DNA of 64,000 nucleotides from positions 54,719 to 118,718 of the forward strand of contig NZ_WLZY01000009.1 of assembly GCF_010122465.1 (NCBI RefSeq). Reading direction: 5' to 3'. Shown here in pieces: positions 1-9,705 of this stretch. The notes under the pieces are model-generated. The model had not been told where the DNA came from. It ran no database searches and saw nothing but the letters and a program-made list of their open reading frames with translations. Each line of letters begins with the position of its first letter. Position 1 is the stretch's first letter. Source of the DNA: Phytoactinopolyspora mesophila. Its GTDB lineage: Bacteria > Actinomycetota > Actinomycetes > Jiangellales > Jiangellaceae. Position numbers and translations under genes: made by a program.

Positions 1-185
1 CGCTTGGTGGAGGCGACATCTTCACGCCATTGCACGAGCCGCGCGCAGGCGCGGCAGACCGAAGAGCAGGCAGTCACCTGGTCCAACGACGCGTCAGCCG
101 CTAGTGCCGCGACGTCGGAGGCGGAGCAGGCCACCGGCGTGTCACCAGCGGCCAGGTCGTCCGGCCAGCCCTGACCTGGCGGCAC
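1..185 (-). CDS. Possible partial small Cys-containing protein, cut by window edge
   Basis: An open frame runs leftward off the window edge from a possible GTG start at 185. The roughly 61 visible residues include a cysteine cluster (CSSVCRAC) near residues 42-49 after an acidic, alanine-rich stretch, which recalls small zinc-binding or anti-sigma-like proteins. There is no clear ribosome binding site and no stop is visible. It would be divergent from the amidase gene. The family is not recognised and the call rests only on the open frame and the cysteine spacing. Confidence 0.3.
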   Translation of the reverse strand, partial: MPPGQGWPDDLAAGDTPVACSASDVAALAADASLDQVTACSSVCRACARLVQWREDVASTK

Positions 186-508
186 CGGGCTGGCAAAAGC
201 TGTGCCCGTCACGGGATGGGGTAGTTCCACATCGCCTCCACGAATCTTCAGACCGTACCCGCCCGATTCTGCCCTCCCGGCGGCGCGGCGAACGATTCCC
301 CACCCGGTACCTGATCTGCCGGAGCACCCGTCGAGCCGCGCGGCGGCACGCTAACCGCGTGATTCGCGAAGAATTTTCGACAGACGAGCTTTCTTGCTTC
401 CTATTGACGCCAAATTTTCATGTCCGGCAGGATGATCTCTCATGTGACTCACTGTGTACGCACCGTCACCCGGCGACGGCGGCGACCAGATCACGCCTGG
501 AGGTCCAG
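186..508. other. Intergenic region upstream of the amidase gene
   Basis: No convincing gene. Although the frame of the amidase is open from 104, the translated leader is arginine-rich and non-domain-like, so it is treated as untranslated. An AT-richer stretch at about 366-420 contains a TTGACG hexamer at 404-409 that could be a -35 box, but no good -10 follows at normal spacing. Confidence 0.4.
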
Positions 509-2518
509 ATGCGTCCCCCGTCTATCTCTCGCCGACGTACCCGGATCGGTGCCGGCGCCGTCGGCATCGCCATGTTGGTTCCCCTTGCCGTCTCTCCGAT
601 CGGGGCGGCAAGTTCGGACGATGCTCCATCGCCTACCGAAACCCGCCAACAGCAGTTCGCCGCGGCTGCGGGCGAGTTCGGCGTTCCCGAGGCTGTGCTG
701 CTGGGGGTTTCCTATCTGCAGTCCCGCTGGAACAGCAATGCCGGCTCGCCTAGCACGAGCAGCGGGTACGGCCCGATGCACCTGACCGACGCCGAGTACG
801 TGGCCAGCCTGCCCCACGGCGATCACCACCACGGCGACGGCAAGGATCCACGCGGCGACGACTCTCGTGACACGCTGAGCATCGCCCATCCCGACGTTCC
901 TCCACCGGACGACGACGCGCTGCGGACCCTCGGCACCGCGGCCACACTCACCGGCGAGGCCGAAGCCGCTCTACGGGCCGACCCGATGGCAAACATCCGA
1001 GGCGGCGCGGCGCTGCTCGCGTACTACCAGGAGGAGCTCGGCGGATCGACCGGAACGTCGGCTGATCCGGCCGATTGGTACGGCGCCGTCGCGCGGTACA
1101 GCGGAGCGGAAACCGTCGACGCCGCTAGTTTCTTCGCCGACGAGGTCTACGCGACGATTCGCGAAGGCGCCCAGCGCATCACCGACGACGGCGAACTCGT
1201 CACCCTCGCCGCGAACCTTGAACTCACCCCGGACCGATCTACCCTGGCTGAGCTGGGCTTGCGCAACGTCGACCGCCCGGACGAGATCGAATGCCCGCCT
1301 GATATCTCCTGTGAATGGCTGCCCGCGCCGTACGAGCTACGCGGGGACGGTACCAACATCAACAGCTATGGCAACCATGACCTCGGCGATCGTCCCGAGC
1401 AGCAGAAGATCGAGTACATCGTCATCCATGACGCCGAGGGCTACTTCGACTCGACAGTCCGCCTCGCCCAGGACAAGAACTGGGTTAGCTGGCACTACAC
1501 ACTGCGCTCGTCGGATGGGCATATCGCCCAGCATCTCGAATCGACGAACGTGGGCTGGCATGCCGGCAACTGGTTCGTCAACGCTAAATCGATCGGCCTC
1601 GAGCACGAAGGCTTCGCCGCGCAAGGCACCTGGTACACCGAAGCCATGTACCGGACGTCGGCCAAGCTGGTCCGCTACCTCGCCAAGAAGTTCGACATCC
1701 CGCTGGACCGGCACCACATCATCGGTCACGACAACATCCCGGGAATCACGCCCGACTTCGTCCGCGGGATGCACTGGGACCCGGGGCCGTACTGGGACTG
1801 GTCGCACTACTTCGACCTGATGGGCGCGCCATTCCGGTCGACCGGAACGCCTCGCACGGGCCTGGTCACGATCGACCCCGACTTCGCCACCAACCAACCA
1901 GCGTTCACCGGCTGCGAGGAAGCCGGGGTGCCGTGCCCGGCGCGTGGCTCGTCAGCGGTGATTCTGCACACCGAGCCGAGTCACGACGCTCCGCTGGTCA
2001 ACGACATCGCGCTGCGCCCGGACGGCACTCCGGCCACGATGCACATCTCCGATCACGGAGCGCGAGCCTCAGGCGGACAAACCTTCGCCATCGCAGACCA
2101 CGAGGGCGACTGGACCGCGATCTGGTACCTCAGCCAGAAGGCGTGGTTCTACAACCCGCCGGAGAACCGGGCCGCTGTGTGGTCCAAGGGCTTCGTCGCC
2201 ACCCCGAAAGCGGGCCTCGACGAGATTCCGGTCTACGGGCGTGCCTATCCCGAGCCGGATGCCTATCCGGACGGCGTACCGGTCCAGCCCATCGTGCCGC
2301 TGCAGTACACGATCTCCGCGGGTGAGCGCTATGCCACGGGTCCGGCGTTGCAGGGCGAGTATTACCGTGCGACGACGTACGACGGTTCCTCACCCGGCGA
2401 CTGGACGCTGATCAGCGGCGACATGGAGTACGTGCAGATCCAGCTGGGCCATCGGATGATGTTCGTCGATCGGGCCGACATCGACCTGATTCCGGCGGTA
2501 CGCGGCGCACCCCGGTAG
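509..2518 (+). CDS. Secreted N-acetylmuramoyl-L-alanine amidase (Amidase_2/PGRP type)
   Basis: Predicted to cleave the amide bond between muramic acid and the stem peptide outside the membrane. The start at 509 is chosen because GGAGG lies 5 bases upstream and it gives a signal peptide: an RRR n-region, then a hydrophobic core ending near residue 34. The frame is open further upstream, but that part looks non-coding. A predicted helical region (about 40-230) precedes the Amidase_2 domain (about 300-440). Zinc ligands by family alignment are His307 (VIHDAEG), His407 (IIGHDN) and Asp424 (HWDPGP). The roughly 230-residue C-terminal part, from about 440, is SH3-like or wall-binding in character; this is inference. 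At 669 residues it is long for the family. Transcription converges with ppx. Confidence 0.88.
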   Translation: MRPPSISRRRTRIGAGAVGIAMLVPLAVSPIGAASSDDAPSPTETRQQQFAAAAGEFGVPEAVLLGVSYLQSRWNSNAGSPSTSSGYGPMHLTDAEYVASLPHGDHHHGDGKDPRGDDSRDTLSIAHPDVPPPDDDALRTLGTAATLTGEAEAALRADPMANIRGGAALLAYYQEELGGSTGTSADPADWYGAVARYSGAETVDAASFFADEVYATIREGAQRITDDGELVTLAANLELTPDRSTLAELGLRNVDRPDEIECPPDISCEWLPAPYELRGDGTNINSYGNHDLGDRPEQQKIEYIVIHDAEGYFDSTVRLAQDKNWVSWHYTLRSSDGHIAQHLESTNVGWHAGNWFVNAKSIGLEHEGFAAQGTWYTEAMYRTSAKLVRYLAKKFDIPLDRHHIIGHDNIPGITPDFVRGMHWDPGPYWDWSHYFDLMGAPFRSTGTPRTGLVTIDPDFATNQPAFTGCEEAGVPCPARGSSAVILHTEPSHDAPLVNDIALRPDGTPATMHISDHGARASGGQTFAIADHEGDWTAIWYLSQKAWFYNPPENRAAVWSKGFVATPKAGLDEIPVYGRAYPEPDAYPDGVPVQPIVPLQYTISAGERYATGPALQGEYYRATTYDGSSPGDWTLISGDMEYVQIQLGHRMMFVDRADIDLIPAVRGAPR

Positions 2519-2548
2519 TGTCCCGAACCGGACCCTCATGGTCGGCAC

Positions 2549-2596
2549 ATGGCTGAGGGATAGGTGTAGCCAGAGCCGCACCTATCCCTCAACCAT
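2549..2596. terminator. Bidirectional terminator hairpin
   Basis: A perfect 13-bp stem (2554-2566 with 2579-2591) surrounds a 12-nt loop, and outer ATGG/CCAT pairing extends it. It sits between the convergent amidase and ppx genes, so it can terminate both. There is no long U-tract, as is usual in high-GC actinobacteria. Confidence 0.8.
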
Positions 2597-2625
2597 CTTT
2601 GCCGCTCCGCCCTGGTGTCTTGAGC

Positions 2626-3552
2626 TCAGGTGGTGACAAGGCTCCAGGCGATGCCGTCGAGGATGTCGTGCTCACTCAGCACCACTTCCTCCACCCCGGC
2701 CCGCTCCGCGACGCAGCGCAGGATCAGCGCACCGGCGGCGATCACGTCAACCCGGCCAGGGTGAATCACCGGAATGGCGGCACGCTCGTCGTGCGACGCG
2801 GCCAGCAGCCGATCGCTGATCTCCGCGACGCCACGCACCGGCACCCGCGCATGGTGAATGGCGTCCCGATCATAGGCGGAAAGGCCCAGGTGAATGGCGC
2901 CGACGGTGGTCACCGACCCGGCCAGTCCGATCAGGCTGGACGCGCCCCGCAGCGGGACGGTCTCGGCGACGTCGTCGAGGGCGGCATCGATATCGGCGCG
3001 GGCTCGCGCCACCTGCTCCGAGGTGGGCGGATCGTCGGCGAAACAACGCTCGGTGAGCCGGACCGAGCCGATGTCGACGCTGCGCGCCGCCTCCGGCTCT
3101 TCGGTTCCGTGCACGAACTCCGTCGAGCCCCCGCCGATGTCGACGACAAGATAAGGACCGGGCACTTCGGAGCCCAGGTCACGGGTCGCTCCGGTGAACG
3201 ACAGCCAGGCCTCCTCATCACCCGACACGACCTCGGGATCGACACCCAGCACCGACCGGACACCTTCGACGAACACGTCGGCGTTCGCGGCATCGCGGGT
3301 GGCGCTTGTGGCGACCATCCGGACCTTCTCGACTCCCCAGTCGTCGATGACCTGGACGTACTCGCGCAAGGCGACGATGGTGCGCTCCAACGCCTGCTCC
3401 CCCAACCGACCGGTGCGATCCACGTCCTGCCCGAGCCGGACGATCCGCATCTGCCGGTCCAGATCATGCTGGCCGCCGTCGCCGGGATCGAGTTCGGTGA
3501 CCAGCAACCGGATCGAATTGGTACCGCAATCGAGCGCCGCCACCCGCCTCAT
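2626..3552 (-). CDS. ppx: Exopolyphosphatase / Ppx-GppA phosphatase
   Basis: Member of the Ppx/GppA family of the actin-like ATPase fold, removing terminal phosphate from polyphosphate or pppGpp in the cytosol. The N-terminal phosphate-binding loop is visible (LDCGTNSIRLL), as is the second loop (VVDIGGGSTEF, about residue 130). At about 308 residues it is the short actinobacterial form without the C-terminal HD domain of E. coli Ppx. The start at 3552 is chosen because its ATG overlaps the stop of the DUF501 gene as ATGA, implying translational coupling. The frame is open further upstream but that is DUF501 coding sequence. Confidence 0.9.
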   Translation of the reverse strand: MRRVAALDCGTNSIRLLVTELDPGDGGQHDLDRQMRIVRLGQDVDRTGRLGEQALERTIVALREYVQVIDDWGVEKVRMVATSATRDAANADVFVEGVRSVLGVDPEVVSGDEEAWLSFTGATRDLGSEVPGPYLVVDIGGGSTEFVHGTEEPEAARSVDIGSVRLTERCFADDPPTSEQVARARADIDAALDDVAETVPLRGASSLIGLAGSVTTVGAIHLGLSAYDRDAIHHARVPVRGVAEISDRLLAASHDERAAIPVIHPGRVDVIAAGALILRCVAERAGVEEVVLSEHDILDGIAWSLVTT

Positions 3553-4061
3553 GCCGGACGCCAGGTGCATGTCTCGGCTGTCCAGGGCTTGTCGAGGGTG
3601 GCCATCCGCTCCAGGGTCAGGTCGCCCAGGGGGTTGACGCCGGGGCCCACCGCGAGACTGTGCGCGGCCAGCACGTGCAGGCATTTCACTCGGGACGGCA
3701 TTCCGCCGCCCGACACGCCGGCGATCTCCTCGACGTGCCCGATGTGCTCACGCCTGGCCAGGTAGTCGTCATGCGCGGCCCGGTATGCCTCCGCCAGTTC
3801 GGCGTCCGCGGCCAGTAGCCCAGCCATCTCGGTCATCACGCTCACCGACTCGAGTGTCGACGCGGCCGCAACCGCCCGCGGGCAGGTCAAATAGAAGAGC
3901 GTCGGAAACGGGGTGCCGTCGGGCAGCCGGGGCTCGGTCTCGACCACGGTTGGGTGCCCGGAGCCGCACCGGTGGGCCACCGCCCGCACGCCGCGCAGCG
4001 GACGTCCCAACTGCTCCCGCAGGATGTCGGAGTCCTCAGTGGTCAGAGTCGACAACGTCAC
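3549..4061 (-). CDS. DUF501 family protein
   Basis: A cytosolic protein of about 170 residues, in the conserved actinobacterial order eno-ftsB-DUF501-ppx. Recognisable features are a central CGSGHPTVVET stretch, LFYLTCP, and a conserved GGMPSRVKCLH motif near residue 123. The function of DUF501 is unknown. The GTG start at 4061 is chosen because the conserved domain begins there with a purine-rich GAGAGG upstream; the open frame further upstream crosses an inverted repeat and is not protein-like. The stop overlaps the ppx start by 4 bases. Confidence 0.88.
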   Translation of the reverse strand: MTLSTLTTEDSDILREQLGRPLRGVRAVAHRCGSGHPTVVETEPRLPDGTPFPTLFYLTCPRAVAAASTLESVSVMTEMAGLLAADAELAEAYRAAHDDYLARREHIGHVEEIAGVSGGGMPSRVKCLHVLAAHSLAVGPGVNPLGDLTLERMATLDKPWTAETCTWRPA

Positions 4062-4081
4062 CAGGCTGGCCCTCTCGCGTC

Positions 4082-4200
4082 GTGCGGGCGTGGGGGGCAA
4101 AAGCCGCCGCCCATGGTGCGGCTGGGCATCGAAACGCGAGGAACGAGCGTTTCGCGGGCGAGGGCGGTGGCTTTTTGCCCCCGACGCCCAAACCCCGCAC
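4082..4200. repeat. Intergenic imperfect inverted repeat with inner hairpin
   Basis: Arms at about 4082-4112 and 4162-4200 are imperfect reverse complements (GTGCGGGCG...GCCGCCC against GGGCGGTGG...CCCCGCAC). Inside them is a second perfect 8-bp stem (4130-4137 CGAAACGC with 4147-4154). It lies between ftsB and DUF501 within an apparent operon and could attenuate the downstream genes or stabilise the upstream message. The inner segment shares a 16-base string with 49479-49494. Confidence 0.75.
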
Positions 4201-4797
4201 TCACGGTAGGTCCTCGTCGGGAATGTCGTCGGCCGCCTGCAGGGAGCTCCACAGCCGCTCATGCCATGCGCCGTCCCCGGCCGGGGGAAGCCCTTCGGGT
4301 CCTGGATCGTCCTCTTCGTCGTCGCCGGGGTGAACCACCACGTAGCCCTGTTCCCCCGGCATCACGAAACCAAGGCGCTCACGGGCCTGGATGGCCACAT
4401 AGGCGGGGTCGTCCCAGAGTTCGAGCTCGACCTCCAACTGCTCGACCTGTTCTCGCAGCTCGACCGCTTCCTGCTCCAACGCGCTGCGCTCGTTGTGTTG
4501 CTCATACCACGTCCGTAACGGATAGGCATACGACACGAGAAGGACAGCTAGCACCAGGGTCAGGACCGCCGCCCGTCCCGTGATCGACGGTTTGCCACCG
4601 GGTGCTCGCGGCCGGGGCGGCGGTGGCGGCGGTGGGCCGATGCGGTTCTCGTCGCCGGAACTCTCGACACCTGCTCGCCGCCGCACCGTTTCCCGGCCCG
4701 GCCGCGGCCCGCCACGGGTGGTCCGGGTGGCCGGGCGCCGCTTCGTCCCGGCGCTGCCCGCGGGGCGAGCGCCGGGAGAACGACGAGAACCAGGCAC
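4201..4797 (-). CDS. ftsB: FtsB/DivIC-type septum formation initiator
   Basis: A bitopic division protein expected to join FtsL and FtsQ at the septum. It has a long basic/proline-rich cytoplasmic N-terminus with a run of seven prolines, one membrane segment at about residues 75-93, an extracytoplasmic coiled coil at about 100-125, and the family ARERLGFVMPGE motif. An acidic tail (DDEEDDPGPEG) follows. At 198 residues it is longer than E. coli FtsB (103), as is typical of actinobacteria. The GTG start at 4797 follows the eno stop by only 2 bases. Confidence 0.88.
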   Translation of the reverse strand: MPGSRRSPGARPAGSAGTKRRPATRTTRGGPRPGRETVRRRAGVESSGDENRIGPPPPPPPRPRAPGGKPSITGRAAVLTLVLAVLLVSYAYPLRTWYEQHNERSALEQEAVELREQVEQLEVELELWDDPAYVAIQARERLGFVMPGEQGYVVVHPGDDEEDDPGPEGLPPAGDGAWHERLWSSLQAADDIPDEDLP

Positions 4798-4799
4798 AG

Positions 4800-6153
<1,354 letters not shown>

Positions 6154-6265
6154 GGCGCTGTTACTCCTGGAAGCTTAAGGGGTAGCCCGGACGGGACGCC
6201 GATCGGCATGCCCGCTGGGTGAGTGCCGTTCCGCGGAGTCGGAGCGCAGGCCACGGCACACCTCC

Positions 6266-6481
6266 TCAATCTTCCTCGTCACGCTCGTCAGCGATGATCC
6301 GCAGGTTTTCCGCCAGGGAACTCAGCCGCTGGCTCATGGTCTGCACGATACCCTCTGCCTCGTCGGCCAGCCTCCCGGCGAAATCGCCGTTCTCCAGCTG
6401 GCTCGAGAGTTCACGCTCCACCGGCACGACAAGTTCGTCGACATCATCGGCCAGTTCCCGGAGCCGCTCGGCTTCGTCCAT
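6266..6481 (-). CDS. Small acidic helical protein (WXG100-like hairpin, unproven)
   Basis: A protein of 71 residues with two heptad-rich helices, about 3-30 and 36-66, joined by an ENGDFAGRL turn. This is reminiscent of an ESAT-6/WXG100 hairpin, but the Trp-X-Gly motif is absent. It has no signal peptide or membrane segment. It is divergent from the large helical gene at 6566 and has a leaderless-type TACGAT 7 bases upstream of its ATG. It may be a partner of that protein; this is inference from position only. Confidence 0.6.
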   Translation of the reverse strand: MDEAERLRELADDVDELVVPVERELSSQLENGDFAGRLADEAEGIVQTMSQRLSSLAENLRIIADERDEED

Positions 6482-6488
6482 GCCAGGG

Positions 6489-6494
6489 ATCGTA
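6489..6494 (-). promoter_or_regulatory. -10 hexamer TACGAT, leaderless start
   Basis: The minus-strand hexamer TACGAT is 7 bases from the ATG at 6481, the spacing expected when transcription begins at the start codon. Confidence 0.5.
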
Positions 6495-6565
6495 TCTGGA
6501 TACCGTTCTTGCCGATAAGCTCAAGACGGACCGCATCGTGGCATGATCAACCGGGACGGCCAAGC

Positions 6566-7930
6566 ATGGGCAAGGTAGCGATCGATCCGGACGGAGCCGA
6601 TGAACTCGCTCGCCGGTTGGAGGACCTGTCGGAAGCGATCGGTGACGCACGATCCACGGCGTGGTCGCTTCGAGTGCGGTGGCGCATGCTCAGCACCTGG
6701 CAGGACCAGCAGTGGGCCAACGGGCTGGCCGGCCGGCTGCGCACGGCCGCGGCCATCGTGCGCGGCGACGACAACCTGCCGTCGAACTGGCCGCAGATTG
6801 CCGCCCAGTACGACCTCGCTGACCATATCGAGCTGGCCGACCTCGAAAGAGAGCTGAGCAACCACGCCGAGATGGAGCTCGACCAGCTGGAGCACCTGCT
6901 GGAACTGGCCCGCGAGGCCGAGATCCCACCGGCCGACTATGCCGAAGCGCTGCAGGACTATTGGGATCGACGCGCGCTCGAGCGCGCCGGCATTGATCCG
7001 GACGAGTGGGACCCTTCACTCGGCGCCGACGCGCAGGCCGACATCATCGAGCGGGTCTATGTGTACTACGCCGAGGTCTACGGTGAGGACAACGACCTGA
7101 TCTGGGCCGGTATGGCGAACATGATCGGGCCGTCCTTCGCTGCCGGCTTCTTCGATCTGGCCGAGTTCCGGGACATCGCTCAACGGGTTCGCGGCAGGGC
7201 TGCTCTGAGCTCCTTCCTTCCCGCCACACCGTTCTGGAGCAGGATCTCGGGAACACTCCTCGCAGAAGCCGCCGACATGACCGATCAGGAACTCGCGTAC
7301 TACGAAACCACGTTTCTGCAAATGCAGAAGGACATCTTCTTCGACCTGGCGCCCGTTCACGAGGCCTACCTCAGTGGCGGCATCGAAGCGGTCGAGGAAA
7401 TGCGCGCGGCCGGCATCATCGACCAGGATGTGTACAACGCCTGGGAAGACATCAGCTCGGGCGACCCCGCCCTCGTCGAACAGGGCAATGAAGCGCTGCT
7501 GCTCCGGGAGCAGCGCGACATCATCGACGACTACTACCAGGACATGTACAACCGATTCCCGAGCGGCCCGGTGGTCACCCAGTTCATGACCTGGATCGGC
7601 GCCCCGTCCATTCCTGGCGCCAAGAGTTATCCGGAGGTCTTCGACTGGTCCGGGAACATCGCGCACTTCGAGGACCGATGGGATCTGATCCAGCAAGACA
7701 CCTTGCCCGCATTCCTCGATCTATGGCGCGACGACCGTGAGCGCACCAACGACATCATCTCGTCACCGGTGGGTCCGCGCATCGACGAACAGCGTATGAA
7801 GGAACGTTTCCCGCCGCTCGGCTGGATTCTCGACGGTCCGCCGATCGGGATTTCGCTTCCCGACGTCCCGGGCTTCGACCCGAGCTTTCCCTCCCCCATC
7901 GATTTTCTCTTTCCCCGCCTGCCTTGGTAG
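6566..7930 (+). CDS. Large helical hypothetical protein, WXG100/LXG-like N-terminus
   Basis: 454 residues from the ATG at 6566; the same frame is open from 6509, but conserved-looking sequence begins at MGKVAIDPDG. Residues 1-95 resemble the N-terminal helical hairpin of ESX/LXG-type secreted proteins (ADELARRLEDLSEAIG; a Trp-rich middle). A long acidic helical region follows, with a characteristic LIWAGMANMIGPSFAAGFF segment around residue 190 and a proline-rich end. There is no signal peptide. The family is not recognised. A small helical gene lies divergently upstream and a lipoprotein gene directly downstream (15 bases). Confidence 0.72.
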   Translation: MGKVAIDPDGADELARRLEDLSEAIGDARSTAWSLRVRWRMLSTWQDQQWANGLAGRLRTAAAIVRGDDNLPSNWPQIAAQYDLADHIELADLERELSNHAEMELDQLEHLLELAREAEIPPADYAEALQDYWDRRALERAGIDPDEWDPSLGADAQADIIERVYVYYAEVYGEDNDLIWAGMANMIGPSFAAGFFDLAEFRDIAQRVRGRAALSSFLPATPFWSRISGTLLAEAADMTDQELAYYETTFLQMQKDIFFDLAPVHEAYLSGGIEAVEEMRAAGIIDQDVYNAWEDISSGDPALVEQGNEALLLREQRDIIDDYYQDMYNRFPSGPVVTQFMTWIGAPSIPGAKSYPEVFDWSGNIAHFEDRWDLIQQDTLPAFLDLWRDDRERTNDIISSPVGPRIDEQRMKERFPPLGWILDGPPIGISLPDVPGFDPSFPSPIDFLFPRLPW

Positions 7931-7944
7931 CCACGGACCACCGG

Positions 7945-8589
7945 ATGCCCACTCGCCAGATTCGCGCGCGCCGCAGCCGATGGGCTGCTTCGGCACTCCT
8001 GCTGATCATCCTCTTGGGAGCATGTATGAACGACGACGACCGCAGCGGCGACTACGCCTTCGACGTGGTCAGAACCGATCGGCACGAGCTGGATCTGCGG
8101 ACTCCGCCGACCCGTGAGGCCGTGGGGATCAGCGAGGACAGCACCGGGGTATCGGTCGCGGCCGACGACGAAGCATCCCGGGTAATCCACGCCCATGTCT
8201 TGCTGCCCGACGGCGTCGAGCTGGATCTCGAGCCGTACCGGCTGGTCGTGGAGCCGCGTGCTGGTTCGGCACGCCCACAGGGCCTGACTACCCGCACGGC
8301 CCCGCCGGCGCGGGCCAACCTGATGTTTACCTTCGAGACGGTGGACGAGGCGAGCGCGTTCTTGAGTGAACTGGCCGCGCAGCTTGGCGAGCACCGCGGC
8401 ACACTCACCGACGACTACATCGAGCGGACCAGCCAGATCCTCGCCACCGGCGAACGCCCGCACCCATTGATCGCCTCCGCCGAGATCGGCTACCTGACGT
8501 TGTCCGTCCGCCCACGAGCCGGTTCGTCCGCCGGAGGGCGTAGCACCGCACACATCACGTTCAACTGGTCAGCGATGCCCGACGACTGA
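7945..8589 (+). CDS. Putative lipoprotein
   Basis: 214 residues with a typical lipoprotein signal peptide: basic n-region (RQIRARRSR), hydrophobic core and LLGAC lipobox (Cys at about 27), so probably anchored on the outer face of the membrane. The mature part is acidic with no recognised domain. The ATG at 7945 is preferred over a TTG at 7924 because it gives the normal n-region; the ribosome site is weak. It follows the 6566 gene closely, probably co-transcribed, and ends at an 18-bp inverted repeat. Confidence 0.75.
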   Translation: MPTRQIRARRSRWAASALLLIILLGACMNDDDRSGDYAFDVVRTDRHELDLRTPPTREAVGISEDSTGVSVAADDEASRVIHAHVLLPDGVELDLEPYRLVVEPRAGSARPQGLTTRTAPPARANLMFTFETVDEASAFLSELAAQLGEHRGTLTDDYIERTSQILATGERPHPLIASAEIGYLTLSVRPRAGSSAGGRSTAHITFNWSAMPDD

Positions 8590-8590
8590 C

Positions 8591-8706
8591 CGGCTCAGTC
8601 GGATGGAGTCTCTTCATGGTGTGGTGGGCATCAGCGAGGGAGGTCGACGGCGAAGCCCCTCCGACCGAGTCTGCTGGGCAAGAAGTGGCTCCATCCGACT
8701 GAGCCG
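8591..8706. repeat. 18-bp perfect inverted repeat between convergent genes
   Basis: The arms 8591-8608 and 8689-8706 are exact reverse complements (CGGCTCAGTCGGATGGAG) separated by 80 bases. It lies between the lipoprotein stop (8589) and the convergent cyclase stop (8716), so it could terminate both transcripts. Confidence 0.8.
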
Positions 8707-8715
8707 CCATATCCG

Positions 8716-9705
8716 TCAGGGACGAGGGCTGACGCTGTAGACCTCTACGGCGCCGAGGCCGCGCACCATCGTCGGCGGCAGGGCGCGCAGCGCAACGCTG
8801 GGCTCGTTCTCCAATGCCATCGCGGTGGCCATGTCGACGAGGACGGAGTTCCGTTCGGCCACCGTGGTCAAGCGAGCCGCGAGGTTGGTCGGAGTGCCGA
8901 ACACGTCGCCCAGCCGGGCCACCACCGGTCCGGTGGCGATGCCGACGCGGATATCCGGCAACGCGGGGTTGAGGCCGATCTGTTCCACCAGCTGGCAGCC
9001 GATGTTCGCCGCTATGCGCGCGTCGTCCGCAACGAAGACGACTTCATCGCCAAGCGTTTTGACCACCCGGCCGCCTTGACCGAAGATGACGTCGTTCGTG
9101 GTCGCCTCGAACTCTTCGACGAGCTTGCCGAGCGCCTCGACGCTCAGTCCGCGCGACAACCGGGTGAAAGACACCAGGTCGGCAAAGCCGACCGAGGCGG
9201 GGGCGGCCAGCAGCGGAGCCTCGCCCATCTCAGCGATGGCCATCAGCCGGTTCACCGACGACGCGAGCTTGCGTCGCCAGGCATAGATCAGCAGCCGTTC
9301 GAACTCCGGTAGCAATTGCTGAGCCATCCGGTACGCCGAGCCGAGCCTGCTGTGCCGGCTCTCACCGTTGGCCACCGACTCCTCGATGATCTCGGCGAGC
9401 GTCTCTACGTGCCACTCGGCCAGCCGTCCGGTCATCCGGCCCAGCGCGCGGACCATCTGCACCGCGGTGGCGTCGTTCACCACCTTGGACTCCACCAGAT
9501 CGACGACGGCACGCAGCGCTTCCAGATCCCACACGGTGAAAGCGGCCTCGCCGCCGACGTCGGGAAAGCCCAGCGCCCGCCAGTACTTGTCGACCTCGGC
9601 CACGGTCAGCCCGACAGCCTCAGCTACCTGTTCACGCGTGTACCTGCGCGACGCGCCCAGAAGCAGCCGTTCCATGTCGTCCGGGGTGAGCCGATCTCGG
9701 GTCAC
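8716..9705 (-). CDS. Class III adenylate cyclase
   Basis: Makes cAMP from ATP. The catalytic domain spans about residues 165-329 and all canonical residues can be placed: metal-binding Asp176 (FADLVSF) and Asp220 (LGDEV), the adenine-binding pair Lys216 and Asp267, and transition-state Asn274 and Arg278 (NLAARL). Residues 1-160 form a helical regulatory region with a MerR-like start (YTREQVAEAVGLT), resembling the autoinhibitory domain of the pH-sensing cyclase Rv1264 of Mycobacterium tuberculosis. There is no membrane segment. The GTG start overlaps the stop of the PH-domain gene as GTGA, so the two are translationally coupled. Confidence 0.9.
   Translation of the reverse strand: MTRDRLTPDDMERLLLGASRRYTREQVAEAVGLTVAEVDKYWRALGFPDVGGEAAFTVWDLEALRAVVDLVESKVVNDATAVQMVRALGRMTGRLAEWHVETLAEIIEESVANGESRHSRLGSAYRMAQQLLPEFERLLIYAWRRKLASSVNRLMAIAEMGEAPLLAAPASVGFADLVSFTRLSRGLSVEALGKLVEEFEATTNDVIFGQGGRVVKTLGDEVVFVADDARIAANIGCQLVEQIGLNPALPDIRVGIATGPVVARLGDVFGTPTNLAARLTTVAERNSVLVDMATAMALENEPSVALRALPPTMVRGLGAVEVYSVSPRP

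Noticed and set aside
104..508. N-terminal extension of the amidase frame
   Set aside because: Arginine-rich and without a ribosome site; the start at 509 has GGAGG and yields a signal peptide.
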